The notes under the pieces: model-generated
The model's database searches: none
What the model saw: only the letters and a program-made list of their open reading frames with translations
Told to the model about the DNA's origin: nothing
Position numbers and translations under genes: made by a program
Part shown: in pieces, positions 1 to 5,538 of the stretch
How positions within the stretch are numbered: position 1 is the first letter of the stretch
How the letters are laid out: every line of letters begins with the position of its first letter
DNA from: an uncultured Psychrobacillus sp.
GTDB taxonomy: Bacteria; Bacillota; Bacilli; Bacillales_A; Planococcaceae
Length of the DNA: 12,329 nt
Reading direction: 5' to 3'
NCBI GenBank assembly: GCA_934234185.1
Contig: CAKQHO010000102.1
Coordinates: 1-12,329 of the forward strand

Positions 1-118
1 GGTCTTATTTTTTCTAGATATTAATCGATTATAAAAAGACTACAGTTTTTCAGTGCCCTCGATTTCTCAGGATGTGCTTTTTTCGTGATGTCGCCATATC
101 GGGTCAACAAGCGTTGTT
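1..118. other. Left edge without a gene; possible mobile-element remnant
   Basis: No convincing coding frame with a ribosome binding site is present here. Read on the minus strand, the stretch from about 118 to 40 gives a protein-like string interrupted by stops (it includes HHEKSTS, stop, EIEGTEKL, stop). The general look, a GACTACAGTTTTTCAGTG-type end at about 38-55 directly following a small gene, resembles non-coding ends of Bacillus insertion sequences. I cannot match it to a named element, so this is only a suspicion. Confidence 0.2.
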
Positions 119-169
119 TTAGAAAACATTTGGTTTATCTACTCCTAATTCTTCTAACTTTTCTTTCGT

Positions 170-340
170 TCAAGGTAATAATCTACTGTCATCTTGGACT
201 CCAAAATTGGCAGCTAAAAAGCCTAACGGAATTACACCAAGAATATCCTGCTTTTCACTTTCTTTTGTAGTACCAGAACAGCCTACTAATGCAAAGATAA
301 ATCCCATAAGTATTGCAAATAAAAAAGATTTTTTATTCAT
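170..340 (-). CDS. Small putative lipoprotein (56 aa), possibly cut short by an in-frame TGA
   Basis: The frame begins MNKKSFLFAILMG and has a typical type II signal peptide: Lys-Lys at 3-4, a hydrophobic core at 5-19, and a lipobox LVGC with the lipidated cysteine at residue 21. The predicted mature part is only 36 residues and ends SRLLP. The ATG at 340 is chosen because AAGGAAGG lies just upstream; an in-frame extension to 403 would put 21 residues before the signal peptide. Downstream of the TGA at 170-172 the same frame continues for 16 codons (TKEKLEELGVDKPNVF) to a TAA at 119-121, which looks like genuine protein, so a TGG (Trp) to TGA change is plausible. It is divergent from the FNR gene, with a Fur-box-like site between them. 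I do not recognise the family; it should be an outer-face membrane-anchored peptide. Confidence 0.6.
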   Translation of the reverse strand: MNKKSFLFAILMGFIFALVGCSGTTKESEKQDILGVIPLGFLAANFGVQDDSRLLP

Positions 341-363
341 TAGAATGGACCTTCCTTTATTAG

Positions 364-391
364 ATATTAAATGCATGGTTAGAGAAATCAA
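364..391 (-). promoter_or_regulatory. Candidate sigma-A promoter of the small lipoprotein gene
   Basis: On the minus strand TTGATT (386-391) and TAATAT (364-369) are separated by 16 nt, each matching 4 of 6 consensus bases. The predicted transcript would start close upstream of the AAGGAAGG ribosome binding site. The match is moderate. Confidence 0.35.
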
Positions 392-411
392 AATTATCTT
401 CAAATATTAGT

Positions 412-430
412 GATAAAGATTCTCATTATC
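412..430. promoter_or_regulatory. Fur box
   Basis: GATAAAGATTCTCATTATC matches the classic 19-bp Fur box GATAATGATAATCATTATC at 16 of 19 positions, and it also fits overlapping 7-1-7 half-site pairs (12 of 14 and 11 of 14). It ends one base before the candidate -35 box of the FNR gene and lies about 20 nt upstream of the -35 of the divergent lipoprotein. In B. subtilis, to my knowledge, ycgT belongs to the Fur regulon, which agrees with this placement. Confidence 0.7.
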
Positions 431-431
431 A

Positions 432-460
432 TTTAAAAGTGGTATACTTTAGTCTATAAT
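432..460 (+). promoter_or_regulatory. Sigma-A-type promoter of the FNR gene
   Basis: TTTAAA (432-437) and a perfect TATAAT (455-460) are 17 nt apart. The -35 is weak (4 of 6) and adjoins the Fur box, so bound Fur would block polymerase. The leader to the ATG is about 87 nt. Confidence 0.5.
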
Positions 461-553
461 ATGTCAATAGCTATTATTACTAAATTCACGATTTTCACTA
501 GTCAAATTATCGGACGCCATTCGTTTTATATGTAGCTTATAGGAGGAGAAACA

Positions 554-1588
554 ATGAATATATATGATGTAACCGTCATCGGTGGAGGGCCAGCAGGCTT
601 ATATAGTGCTTTTTATAGCGGGTTAAGAGATATGAAAACAAAAATTATCGAGGTACAGCCTAAGCTGGGCGGAAAGATTAACATCTTCTCTGAGAAAATG
701 CTATGGGATATTGGAGGTCAACCTCCTATTCTTGCGGGAGACTTTGCTGAGAATTTAATACAACAAGCCAAGACCTTCCATCCTACTGTTTGCTTAAATT
801 CAAAAGTTCAAGTAATACGAAGAGAGCTAGATCTTTTCATTCTAGAAACTGATGATGGACAATTACATTTCACCAAAACTGTCATTATTGCTACGGGTGG
901 TGGCATCTATAAACCGATTAAGCTTGAAATTGAAGGCGCAGAGAAATATGAAATGAACAATTTACATTACACCATTAAAGGATTAGAGCGCTTTAAGAAT
1001 CACGATGTACTAATCTCTGGTGGAGGAAACGGAGCAATTGATTGGGCTGTTGAATTGTTACATGTAGCAAGAAAAGTAACTGTTATCTATCGTAAAGAAG
1101 AACTAACGGCACATGAGGCTCAAATAAAAAAATTACAGGAGCATCATGTAGAGATTTTATTGAATTCAGAGATCACCTCTCTCGTATCAAATACAAATAA
1201 AACTGCAATAGAATGTGCTGTAATTAATCAAAATGGCATTAACCGAAATATCTATGTAGATGATATTGTTATTAGTCATGGATACAATAGAGAAGTATCC
1301 TTAAACTTTTCGAAAGAAATTGAGCCAGAGAGAAAAGATGACTATTACTTAAAAAGTTTAGGCCAATGTAAGACGACTGTACCTGGTATATTTGCGGCAG
1401 GTGACATTGTTGCTTACGAGGACAAAGTGGGGCTAATTTTAGGTACCTTCCAAGACGCTGTGCTAGCTGTTAACAGCGCGAAGCTGTATATGGAGCCGGA
1501 AGCAAATCAATATGGAATGGTTTCCTCCCATAACGAAAAATTTGCAGAAAAAAATCAAAAGATATTAGAGGATATCTTGTCTCACTAA
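554..1588 (+). CDS. ycgT: FNR-type NAD(P)H:ferredoxin/flavodoxin reductase, YcgT/YumC family
   Basis: The 344-residue protein has the two-dinucleotide-domain fold of the thioredoxin-reductase-like FNRs. The FAD-binding motif GGGPAGL is at 10-16, ATGGG at 113-117 links the domains, the NADPH-binding motif GGGNGAIDWA is at 156-165, and the second FAD contact GIFAAGD is at 278-284. No CxxC redox pair is seen, which excludes thioredoxin reductase, and the C-terminal extension ending in a VSSHNEKF-type segment is typical of the B. subtilis YumC/YcgT reductases (about 330-350 aa). It should be a cytosolic flavoenzyme passing electrons from NADPH to ferredoxin or flavodoxin. The start is fixed by AGGAGG at 541-546. 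A Fur box upstream suggests induction under iron limitation and favours ycgT over the housekeeping yumC; the symbol rests on this context. The gene is monocistronic and followed by a terminator. Confidence 0.88.
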   Translation: MNIYDVTVIGGGPAGLYSAFYSGLRDMKTKIIEVQPKLGGKINIFSEKMLWDIGGQPPILAGDFAENLIQQAKTFHPTVCLNSKVQVIRRELDLFILETDDGQLHFTKTVIIATGGGIYKPIKLEIEGAEKYEMNNLHYTIKGLERFKNHDVLISGGGNGAIDWAVELLHVARKVTVIYRKEELTAHEAQIKKLQEHHVEILLNSEITSLVSNTNKTAIECAVINQNGINRNIYVDDIVISHGYNREVSLNFSKEIEPERKDDYYLKSLGQCKTTVPGIFAAGDIVAYEDKVGLILGTFQDAVLAVNSAKLYMEPEANQYGMVSSHNEKFAEKNQKILEDILSH

Positions 1589-1596
1589 TCCTCACC

Positions 1597-1634
1597 AATA
1601 CAAGCTTCCTGATACAAAGGAAGTTTGTATTTTT
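1597..1634 (+). terminator. Rho-independent terminator after the FNR gene
   Basis: A 14-bp stem (1597-1610 with 1618-1631, one G-T wobble) around the loop GATACAA is followed by a T run at 1629-1634. It begins 9 nt after the FNR stop. Confidence 0.85.
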
Positions 1635-1926
1635 AACCAACAAACAGCAAATCTATGAAAATCGCTGCTGCAATTAATAGCAATCCTATGGAGAAATGTA
1701 CTCTTTTTTCATTTATTCCGTTCACTTCAAGGAACCAAATAATCAGTGCATTAATGCCAATATACACAATCGATATCCACAGACTATTGTCAAAATGAAA
1801 TAACCCAGTAAAAAATTGAAATATTCCAGTAGTAGAACCAAACACGAATAAGATAAACGGAATTCGAAGCTTCCAAACCAAAGGCTTCATGTATATTGTC
1901 ATATACATAAGTAAATACTTCTCCAT
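1633..1926 (-). CDS. Hypothetical small membrane protein (97 aa)
   Basis: From the ATG at 1926 the protein begins MEKYLLMYMTIYMK and has three hydrophobic segments, roughly residues 20-40 (RIPFILFVFG...), 48-64 (WISIVYIGINALIIWFL) and 77-95 (FSIGLLLIAAAIFIDLLF), with short polar loops (NGINEKRVH before the last). AGAGGT lies 9 nt before the ATG, a usable ribosome binding site. I do not recognise the family. The region just upstream reads as protein in two other frames, so this could instead be the membrane C-terminal half of a larger frameshifted gene, with the true junction near 1880-1900. Its stop lies in the T-tract of the FNR terminator. Confidence 0.45.
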   Translation of the reverse strand: MEKYLLMYMTIYMKPLVWKLRIPFILFVFGSTTGIFQFFTGLFHFDNSLWISIVYIGINALIIWFLEVNGINEKRVHFSIGLLLIAAAIFIDLLFVG

Positions 1927-2096
1927 CAAATTCTACCTCTTTTATAATAAGGTCTCCCTCTGTGGTATATACCACTACTTGAATATAATCCTCTGCTTGC
2001 TTCTCTACTTTAATAAAAAATTTTCTATGACAACAGCAGAATAGCTACCCTTTGAAAACGTATTCCTGCTGCAAGAAATATCTCAATTGTTTTCAT
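1879..2096 (-). pseudogene. Decayed or frameshifted gene N-terminus
   Basis: An ATG at 2096 with an excellent AAGGGGTGA site starts MKTIEIFLAAGIRF in one frame and stops soon after. From about 2057 a second frame gives SKGSYSAVVIENF, and from about 2018 a third gives FIKVEKQAEDYIQV, continuing through TTEGDLIIKEVEFDGEVF to about 1879. Joined, these make a smooth soluble, beta-rich domain of about 70 residues. The switches fall at a GTTTTCAAAGGG stretch (about 2048-2060) and at a run of six A (2015-2020), typical slip sites. Either the gene is a pseudogene or the sequence carries indel errors. It may have continued into the downstream membrane protein frame. Confidence 0.5.
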
Positions 2097-2144
2097 CTTG
2101 TTCACCCCTTTTAACTTTTTTCCGAATTTTTAAGATTTTCATTA

Positions 2145-2150
2145 TATAAT
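2145..2150 (+). promoter_or_regulatory. Probable -10 box of the NUDIX gene
   Basis: A perfect TATAAT lies 32 nt before the ATG inside the AT-rich near-palindrome TTTCATTATATAATAATGAAA (2137-2157). No good -35 box is seen at the proper distance. Confidence 0.35.
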
Positions 2151-2181
2151 AATGAAATAAAGTTTAGATGAGGTGATTAAT

Positions 2182-2613
2182 ATGTTTGTAGTGAACGTGG
2201 AAGGTGCCATAAACAAGAATGGTAAGTGGCTATTGATTCGAAGAAGTGAAAAGGAGGAGCATGCTGGAGGTGGACTTTCCCTAGTAGGTGGGAAATGTGA
2301 GCTAGAAGGGTTTTCTTCTGATATCCTTGAAAGAACATTACATAGAGAAATATTTGAAGAAGTAGGAATAGAAGTAGCAGAACTACAATATGTGAATAGC
2401 TCCTCCTTTGTGACGGATTCGGGCATCCATGTAATTGATATCGTGTTCCTTTGTCAGTATAAATCTGGTGAGCCATATGCAAAAGCAGTGGATGAGGTCG
2501 ATGATGTAGTATGGATGACTACCGCCGAAATACTTACCCACCCCAAGTTACCTGATTACCTGAAGGAAAATGTGAAAAGAGCAACAGCTATTAACCAGCC
2601 CCTCTCCATCTAA
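2182..2613 (+). CDS. NUDIX hydrolase
   Basis: The 143-residue protein has one NUDIX domain. The core motif is present as REIFEEVGIEV, giving the metal-binding REUxEExGU helix, preceded by GGKCE at the start of the Nudix loop. The spacing between GGKCE and RE is about four residues longer than in the common MutT box, and the conserved Glu seven residues before RE is replaced by Asp. Such longer boxes occur in some NUDIX groups. The enzyme should hydrolyse a nucleoside diphosphate linked to another moiety in the cytosol; the substrate cannot be told. The ATG at 2182 is preferred over the GTG at 2173 because GAGGTGA ends about 6 nt before it. The gene stands alone and its stop overlaps the stop of the convergent gene. 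Confidence 0.85.
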   Translation: MFVVNVEGAINKNGKWLLIRRSEKEEHAGGGLSLVGGKCELEGFSSDILERTLHREIFEEVGIEVAELQYVNSSSFVTDSGIHVIDIVFLCQYKSGEPYAKAVDEVDDVVWMTTAEILTHPKLPDYLKENVKRATAINQPLSI

Positions 2614-2624
2614 CGGGGCTGGTT
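2593..2624. terminator. Bidirectional terminator hairpin between convergent genes
   Basis: AACCAGCCCC (2593-2602) pairs with GGGGCTGGTT (2615-2624) around a 12-nt loop that contains both stop codons. Read forward it is followed by only a short T run (GGTTTTGA), and on the minus strand by TTAAT. The hairpin lies within the last codons of the NUDIX gene and next to the end of the opposing gene. Confidence 0.7.
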
Positions 2625-3440
2625 TTGACTTTCAAATGAATCTGCGTTCTCGAGAATAAACTCCTTTACAAAAGCAACAACATCATCAGGCTCTAATGTT
2701 TCATAAGAAGAATAACCAATATGATAAATATTCCCTTTATAATAGGTATACATCCAATTGGCAGTAGTTGCTGTCATTCCCATATAATTTTCTTTTTCTC
2801 TATAATCGTAATATTTATAAGTGTACATACTATCTGTTGTTTTAATGTCGTGAAGAAGCACTGTATCCTCCGTTAATGCTTCGTATTCTATTTTATTTCC
2901 GAAGATATCCTCTGTAAAAGAATTAATTCCAACATGCTGTTCATAGGGATTCATACTATTACTAACAGAAATGACCAGAAAATCACTGTTGTACTCCTCA
3001 TCTTCTTTAAATGTAAATTGAGTTTCCATCCCTTGATCACTTGTCACAATGATTACTTCTTGATTATCTAAATGCTCCAATGGAGGTGGTAATGTAAGCT
3101 GGATGGGATGATACTTAATATATTCTTTTATACTCAGAGGCTTGTAATAGGTTAACTCTTTCTGACTTTGTTCATCCCCTTGGAACATCTGATTGTAGGC
3201 AACCCCACTTCCTTCAACCTCTGTTAATTGAGTAGCTAACGATCCAGTTTGGGTAGAGCTAGTCGGTTCTACTATTTTCACTAACAAAAAAACAATAGTG
3301 ATGGATACGATTGCTGCAGCAAGGCTCGTAAAGTGTTTTCTTTTTGGCTTAGAATGTTGTAGATTCGTAAGCACATGCTTCCTTACCGCTTGCTCCTCCT
3401 TGGACAGGTCACGTAATTCCTTCATAAGATACTTAGTCAT
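2610..3440 (-). CDS. Membrane-anchored probable anti-sigma factor
   Basis: The 276-residue protein starts with about 37 charged cytoplasmic residues (LRDLSKEEQAVRKHVL), followed by one membrane helix at about 38-58 (SLAAAIVSITIVFLLVKIV) and a long polar extracytoplasmic domain of about 215 residues rich in Tyr, Asp and Glu. It overlaps the upstream ECF sigma gene by 8 nt (ATGACTAA), and GGGAGGAA inside the sigma gene is its ribosome binding site, so translation is probably coupled. Position and topology are those of an ECF anti-sigma factor that holds the sigma at the membrane and senses outside signals. I see no HxxxCxxC zinc motif of the classical anti-sigma domain. The outer domain could be DUF4367- or YlaD-like, but I cannot assign it. 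Confidence 0.7.
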   Translation of the reverse strand: MTKYLMKELRDLSKEEQAVRKHVLTNLQHSKPKRKHFTSLAAAIVSITIVFLLVKIVEPTSSTQTGSLATQLTEVEGSGVAYNQMFQGDEQSQKELTYYKPLSIKEYIKYHPIQLTLPPPLEHLDNQEVIIVTSDQGMETQFTFKEDEEYNSDFLVISVSNSMNPYEQHVGINSFTEDIFGNKIEYEALTEDTVLLHDIKTTDSMYTYKYYDYREKENYMGMTATTANWMYTYYKGNIYHIGYSSYETLEPDDVVAFVKEFILENADSFESQNQPR

Positions 3441-3942
3441 GGAGCAATTCCTCCCATTCCACCGATTTTAACTGTTCCTCTAATAAGCTACGTCCCTTTT
3501 GCAGCCTTGACTTGATCGTACCCTCAGGGACTTGCAGCAGTTCCGCGATGCCTTTTGTTGTGTAACCCTCGAAATAATAATAGGTAATAGCTTCTCTATG
3601 TTTCATTGGCAAAGTAAATATCGCTTTGTTTAACTCCTGCTCCTCTTCTCTTTTAACGAGGTAATCAGAATCTCTGTCAGGCTTCGAAAACCATGTTTCA
3701 ACTAGCTTTGTTTTTCGAAAATGCCAGCTTTTTAAGTAATCCTTCGATTTGTTTCTAACCATGCGAATAAGATAATATTTTAGATCGTCTCCATCTAGTT
3801 CTAGCTGTAGCTGATAAAACCTGATAAACACCTCCTGCACTACATCCTGTGCAGTTTGTAAGCTTTGCGTGTAGTAATAACTGATGCGCAGCAGGTCTTG
3901 TGTGTAAATCCTCATTATTTCTTCTAGCCTGTCTTCATTCAA
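3433..3942 (-). CDS. ECF (extracytoplasmic function) RNA polymerase sigma factor
   Basis: The 169-residue protein has region sigma-2 at about 8-75 (ISYYYTQSLQTAQDVVQEVFIRFY, the core-binding and -10 region) and sigma-4 at about 105-160 with the helix-turn-helix TTKGIAELLQVPEGTIKSRL that reads the -35 element. Sigma-1 and sigma-3 are absent, as in all ECF factors. The start is a TTG at 3942 behind GGGAG; the next in-frame Met (residue 10) would clip sigma-2. It is co-transcribed with the overlapping membrane protein downstream, which is expected to inhibit it. It is divergent from the MarR gene. The sequence alone does not tell which B. subtilis ECF sigma it corresponds to, so no symbol is given. 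Confidence 0.92.
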   Translation of the reverse strand: MNEDRLEEIMRIYTQDLLRISYYYTQSLQTAQDVVQEVFIRFYQLQLELDGDDLKYYLIRMVRNKSKDYLKSWHFRKTKLVETWFSKPDRDSDYLVKREEEQELNKAIFTLPMKHREAITYYYFEGYTTKGIAELLQVPEGTIKSRLQKGRSLLEEQLKSVEWEELLHD

Positions 3943-3977
3943 TGCATCTCCCTACCTCTCTCTATATAAAACGATTC

Positions 3978-4007
3978 ACTATAAGATTTGGATGATGAAA
4001 ATGAAAA
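3978..4007 (-). promoter_or_regulatory. Candidate promoter of the sigma/anti-sigma operon
   Basis: On the minus strand TTTTCA (4002-4007) and TATAGT (3978-3983) are 18 nt apart, each close to the sigma-A consensus. I do not find a clear ECF-type AAC/CGT promoter, so autoregulation is not demonstrated. Confidence 0.35.
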
Positions 4008-4017
4008 ATTTATTTAT

Positions 4018-4045
4018 TTATATCGTCATGTACGATATAATCGTA
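4018..4045. promoter_or_regulatory. Operator of the MarR-type regulator (overlapping palindromes)
   Basis: A 9-bp perfect inverted repeat, TTATATCGT (4018-4026) and ACGATATAA (4032-4040), is separated by 5 nt. Its right arm is reused in a second palindrome, TACGAT (4031-4036) with ATCGTA (4040-4045). The second palindrome contains the TATAAT -10 box (4036-4041), so a bound dimer would shut the promoter. MarR proteins typically bind palindromes of this size. Confidence 0.6.
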
Positions 4046-4075
4046 TAAACAGATATTTAAAAGGGGATTTTTATT

Positions 4076-4486
4076 ATGAATCATATAAACGATCATTTTA
4101 CCAATATCTATTATTACCTACATCCCGAGCAGCAGGCTTCTATTTCTCACCAAAGCGTTCGTATCCTGCAATTCATCCAAAAAGAGCAGGATGTTACGGT
4201 AAGAAAGGTAGCAGATGCCCTTCAAATCTCACACAATACTGCATCTGAGCATATTAAAAAGCTTGAACTCCAAGGCTTGGTCTCAAAGGAACGGTCATCA
4301 GTTGATCAACGGATTGTTAACATACTTTTAACTGATAAAGGCTTGAAAATGGTAAAAGAGAACACGGAATTAGATAATGAAAAATTAAAAGCCGTGTTTT
4401 CCACTTTATCAACAGAGCAACAAAAGCAAATTGTAGAGGCATTTGCTTTATTAAGTGAGGCTGCACAAAATGTATACCGTCATTAA
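4076..4486 (+). CDS. MarR-family transcriptional regulator
   Basis: The 136-residue protein has the MarR winged-helix fold: recognition region at about 40-65 (VRKVADALQISHNTASEHIKKLE), a wing with the family motif DQRIVNILLTDKG at about 82-94, and helical dimerisation ends. AAGGGG at 4061-4066 serves the ATG. The gene overlaps the next membrane protein gene by 17 nt, so the two form an operon and the regulator most likely controls itself and that protein through the palindromes directly upstream. The ligand cannot be inferred. Proteins of this class usually respond to phenolics, oxidants or metabolites. Confidence 0.88.
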   Translation: MNHINDHFTNIYYYLHPEQQASISHQSVRILQFIQKEQDVTVRKVADALQISHNTASEHIKKLELQGLVSKERSSVDQRIVNILLTDKGLKMVKENTELDNEKLKAVFSTLSTEQQKQIVEAFALLSEAAQNVYRH

Positions 4487-4823
4487 GATAGTTACCTCTG
4501 CCCTTATTATCGGTCTGGTTACCGAGCTTGCCAGAAGATTTCCACTCTATGGCGGAATTATTGCAGCACTTCCCCTTATCAGCTTGTTAAGTATCATCTG
4601 GTTAAAGGTACAGGGACAGTCCCCTGACCAGCTCCAGCAATTCCTACTGGGGGTCATACTGGGACTTCCATCTACGATGATTTTATTAATTGCTATCTAT
4701 TTTTCTTTAAAGAACAATATTCATATTTCTCTCGCATTTGGACTTGGATTTATGGCTTGGTTTATTTTCTTAAGCCTCCAAAACTATGTGACATTATTTA
4801 TGAAACAAAGAGGGATCATTTAG
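4470..4823 (+). CDS. DUF3147-family membrane protein
   Basis: The 117-residue protein starts MYTVIKIVTSALIIGL and carries four hydrophobic helices, at about 5-20, 28-47, 60-80 and 84-105. The pattern ELARRFPLYGGIIAALPLISLLSIIWL near the N-terminus is characteristic, as I recall it, of the small DUF3147 membrane proteins of Bacilli, whose function is not established. The ATG at 4470 is chosen because AAGTGAGG (4453-4460) lies 9 nt before it; a GTG at 4455 would sit on that site. It is the second gene of the MarR operon. A role in membrane protection or small-molecule export is a guess from the regulator pairing only. Confidence 0.75.
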   Translation: MYTVIKIVTSALIIGLVTELARRFPLYGGIIAALPLISLLSIIWLKVQGQSPDQLQQFLLGVILGLPSTMILLIAIYFSLKNNIHISLAFGLGFMAWFIFLSLQNYVTLFMKQRGII

Positions 4824-4837
4824 TTAATCAACCTATT

Positions 4838-4915
4838 CTTCACCCTATCAGCCCAGAGACAAGGCGCTAGAGCTGGACAATAATTGAATTAGAAGCGAAT
4901 ACTTTCTTATTCAGT
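4838..4915. other. Intergenic stretch with no gene; possible interspersed repeat
   Basis: Between the DUF3147 stop and the terminator I find no coding frame. The stretch beginning GACAAGGCGCTAGAGCTGGACA has the look of the short GC-richer repeats seen in some Bacillaceae intergenic spacers, and its AGCTGGACA part recurs imperfectly in the terminator stem (AGCTGTCCA). Only one copy is in the window, so this cannot be confirmed here. Confidence 0.2.
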
Positions 4916-4956
4916 AAAAAAAGCTGTCCAGAGTTCTTGCTCTGAACAGCTTTTTT
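4916..4956. terminator. Bidirectional terminator
   Basis: AAGCTGTCCAGAG (4921-4933) pairs with CTCTGAACAGCTT (4940-4952) with one mismatch and a TTCTTG loop. It is flanked by A5-7 on the left and T6 on the right, so it serves both the DUF3147 gene and the convergent padR gene, whose stop lies in the T run. Confidence 0.85.
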
Positions 4957-5494
4957 AAAATTTTCTTTCCTTCACCTGGTTGATTAATTCTTGTAACCAG
5001 GTTGCTGTATGGTCTGTCTTACTGGAAAAATACTCTTCGAGGAATTTTGCTAGATGAACTTTATCTTCCCTTACCTCTACATGATTTTTAAAATTACGTA
5101 CTTCTTCCCATCGCTCGGTAATTTTCTTTAATTTTCTTTCCAGTATATCTACAACCTTATCGCGATCCACAAATTCTATATTACCTAAAGCAATAACCAT
5201 TCCACTTATTGTATTCTCTGTTTCAAATAATTGATAGATTTTTTTGGGCAAGGCTTCTCGTCCCTTGTCCGTAATTGCGAATACCTGTTTGTCCGGTCTA
5301 TGCTCTTCTTTAATAATCTCTACTACTTCAATCAATCCTTGTTTTACCAAGGACTCAAAATGATAGTATAGCTTACTTTCCGTTACTCCTCCCAATTGAT
5401 CTAAAGGAATTGGCTCCGAAAGCTCTTTTTTTAACTTATAAGGATAGTTTCTGTCTTTCATTAATTTGCCCAATATATAAACTTGGATTGCCAT
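4955..5494 (-). CDS. PadR-family transcriptional regulator
   Basis: The 179-residue protein carries an N-terminal winged helix at about 1-85: MAIQVYILGKLM, then the recognition segment TESKLYYHFESLVKQGLIEVVE and the wing RPDKQVFAITDKGREAL. A long helical C-terminal region follows at about 100-175 (ERKLKKITERWEEVRNFKNH), as in PadR-s2 proteins that dimerise by C-terminal helices. The ATG at 5494 is chosen because AAAGGGG lies 7-9 nt before it; a TTG at 5515 has no site. It follows the YhgE/Pip-type gene by 44 nt on the same strand, an order in which the regulator is the last gene and autorepresses the operon. Such PadR-transporter pairs often respond to membrane-active or aromatic compounds. 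Confidence 0.85.
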   Translation of the reverse strand: MAIQVYILGKLMKDRNYPYKLKKELSEPIPLDQLGGVTESKLYYHFESLVKQGLIEVVEIIKEEHRPDKQVFAITDKGREALPKKIYQLFETENTISGMVIALGNIEFVDRDKVVDILERKLKKITERWEEVRNFKNHVEVREDKVHLAKFLEEYFSSKTDHTATWLQELINQVKERKF

Positions 5495-5538
5495 AAATTT
5501 ACGCCCCTTTGGCAAGAATTATATCCATTGTAGCAAAC

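Noticed and set aside
85..410. Plus-strand frames of 61 and 67 aa opposite the lipoprotein
   Set aside because: They run antisense to the lipoprotein with no ribosome binding site.
554..1588. Thioredoxin reductase as product
   Set aside because: The CxxC active-site pair is absent and the C-terminus is of the YcgT/YumC type.
2142..2482. Minus-strand frames of 94 and 101 aa
   Set aside because: They are shadows of the NUDIX gene and low-complexity (Ser/Pro/His runs).
3988..4248. Plus-strand 86-aa frame
   Set aside because: It overlaps the MarR gene in another frame and covers the operator; no ribosome binding site.
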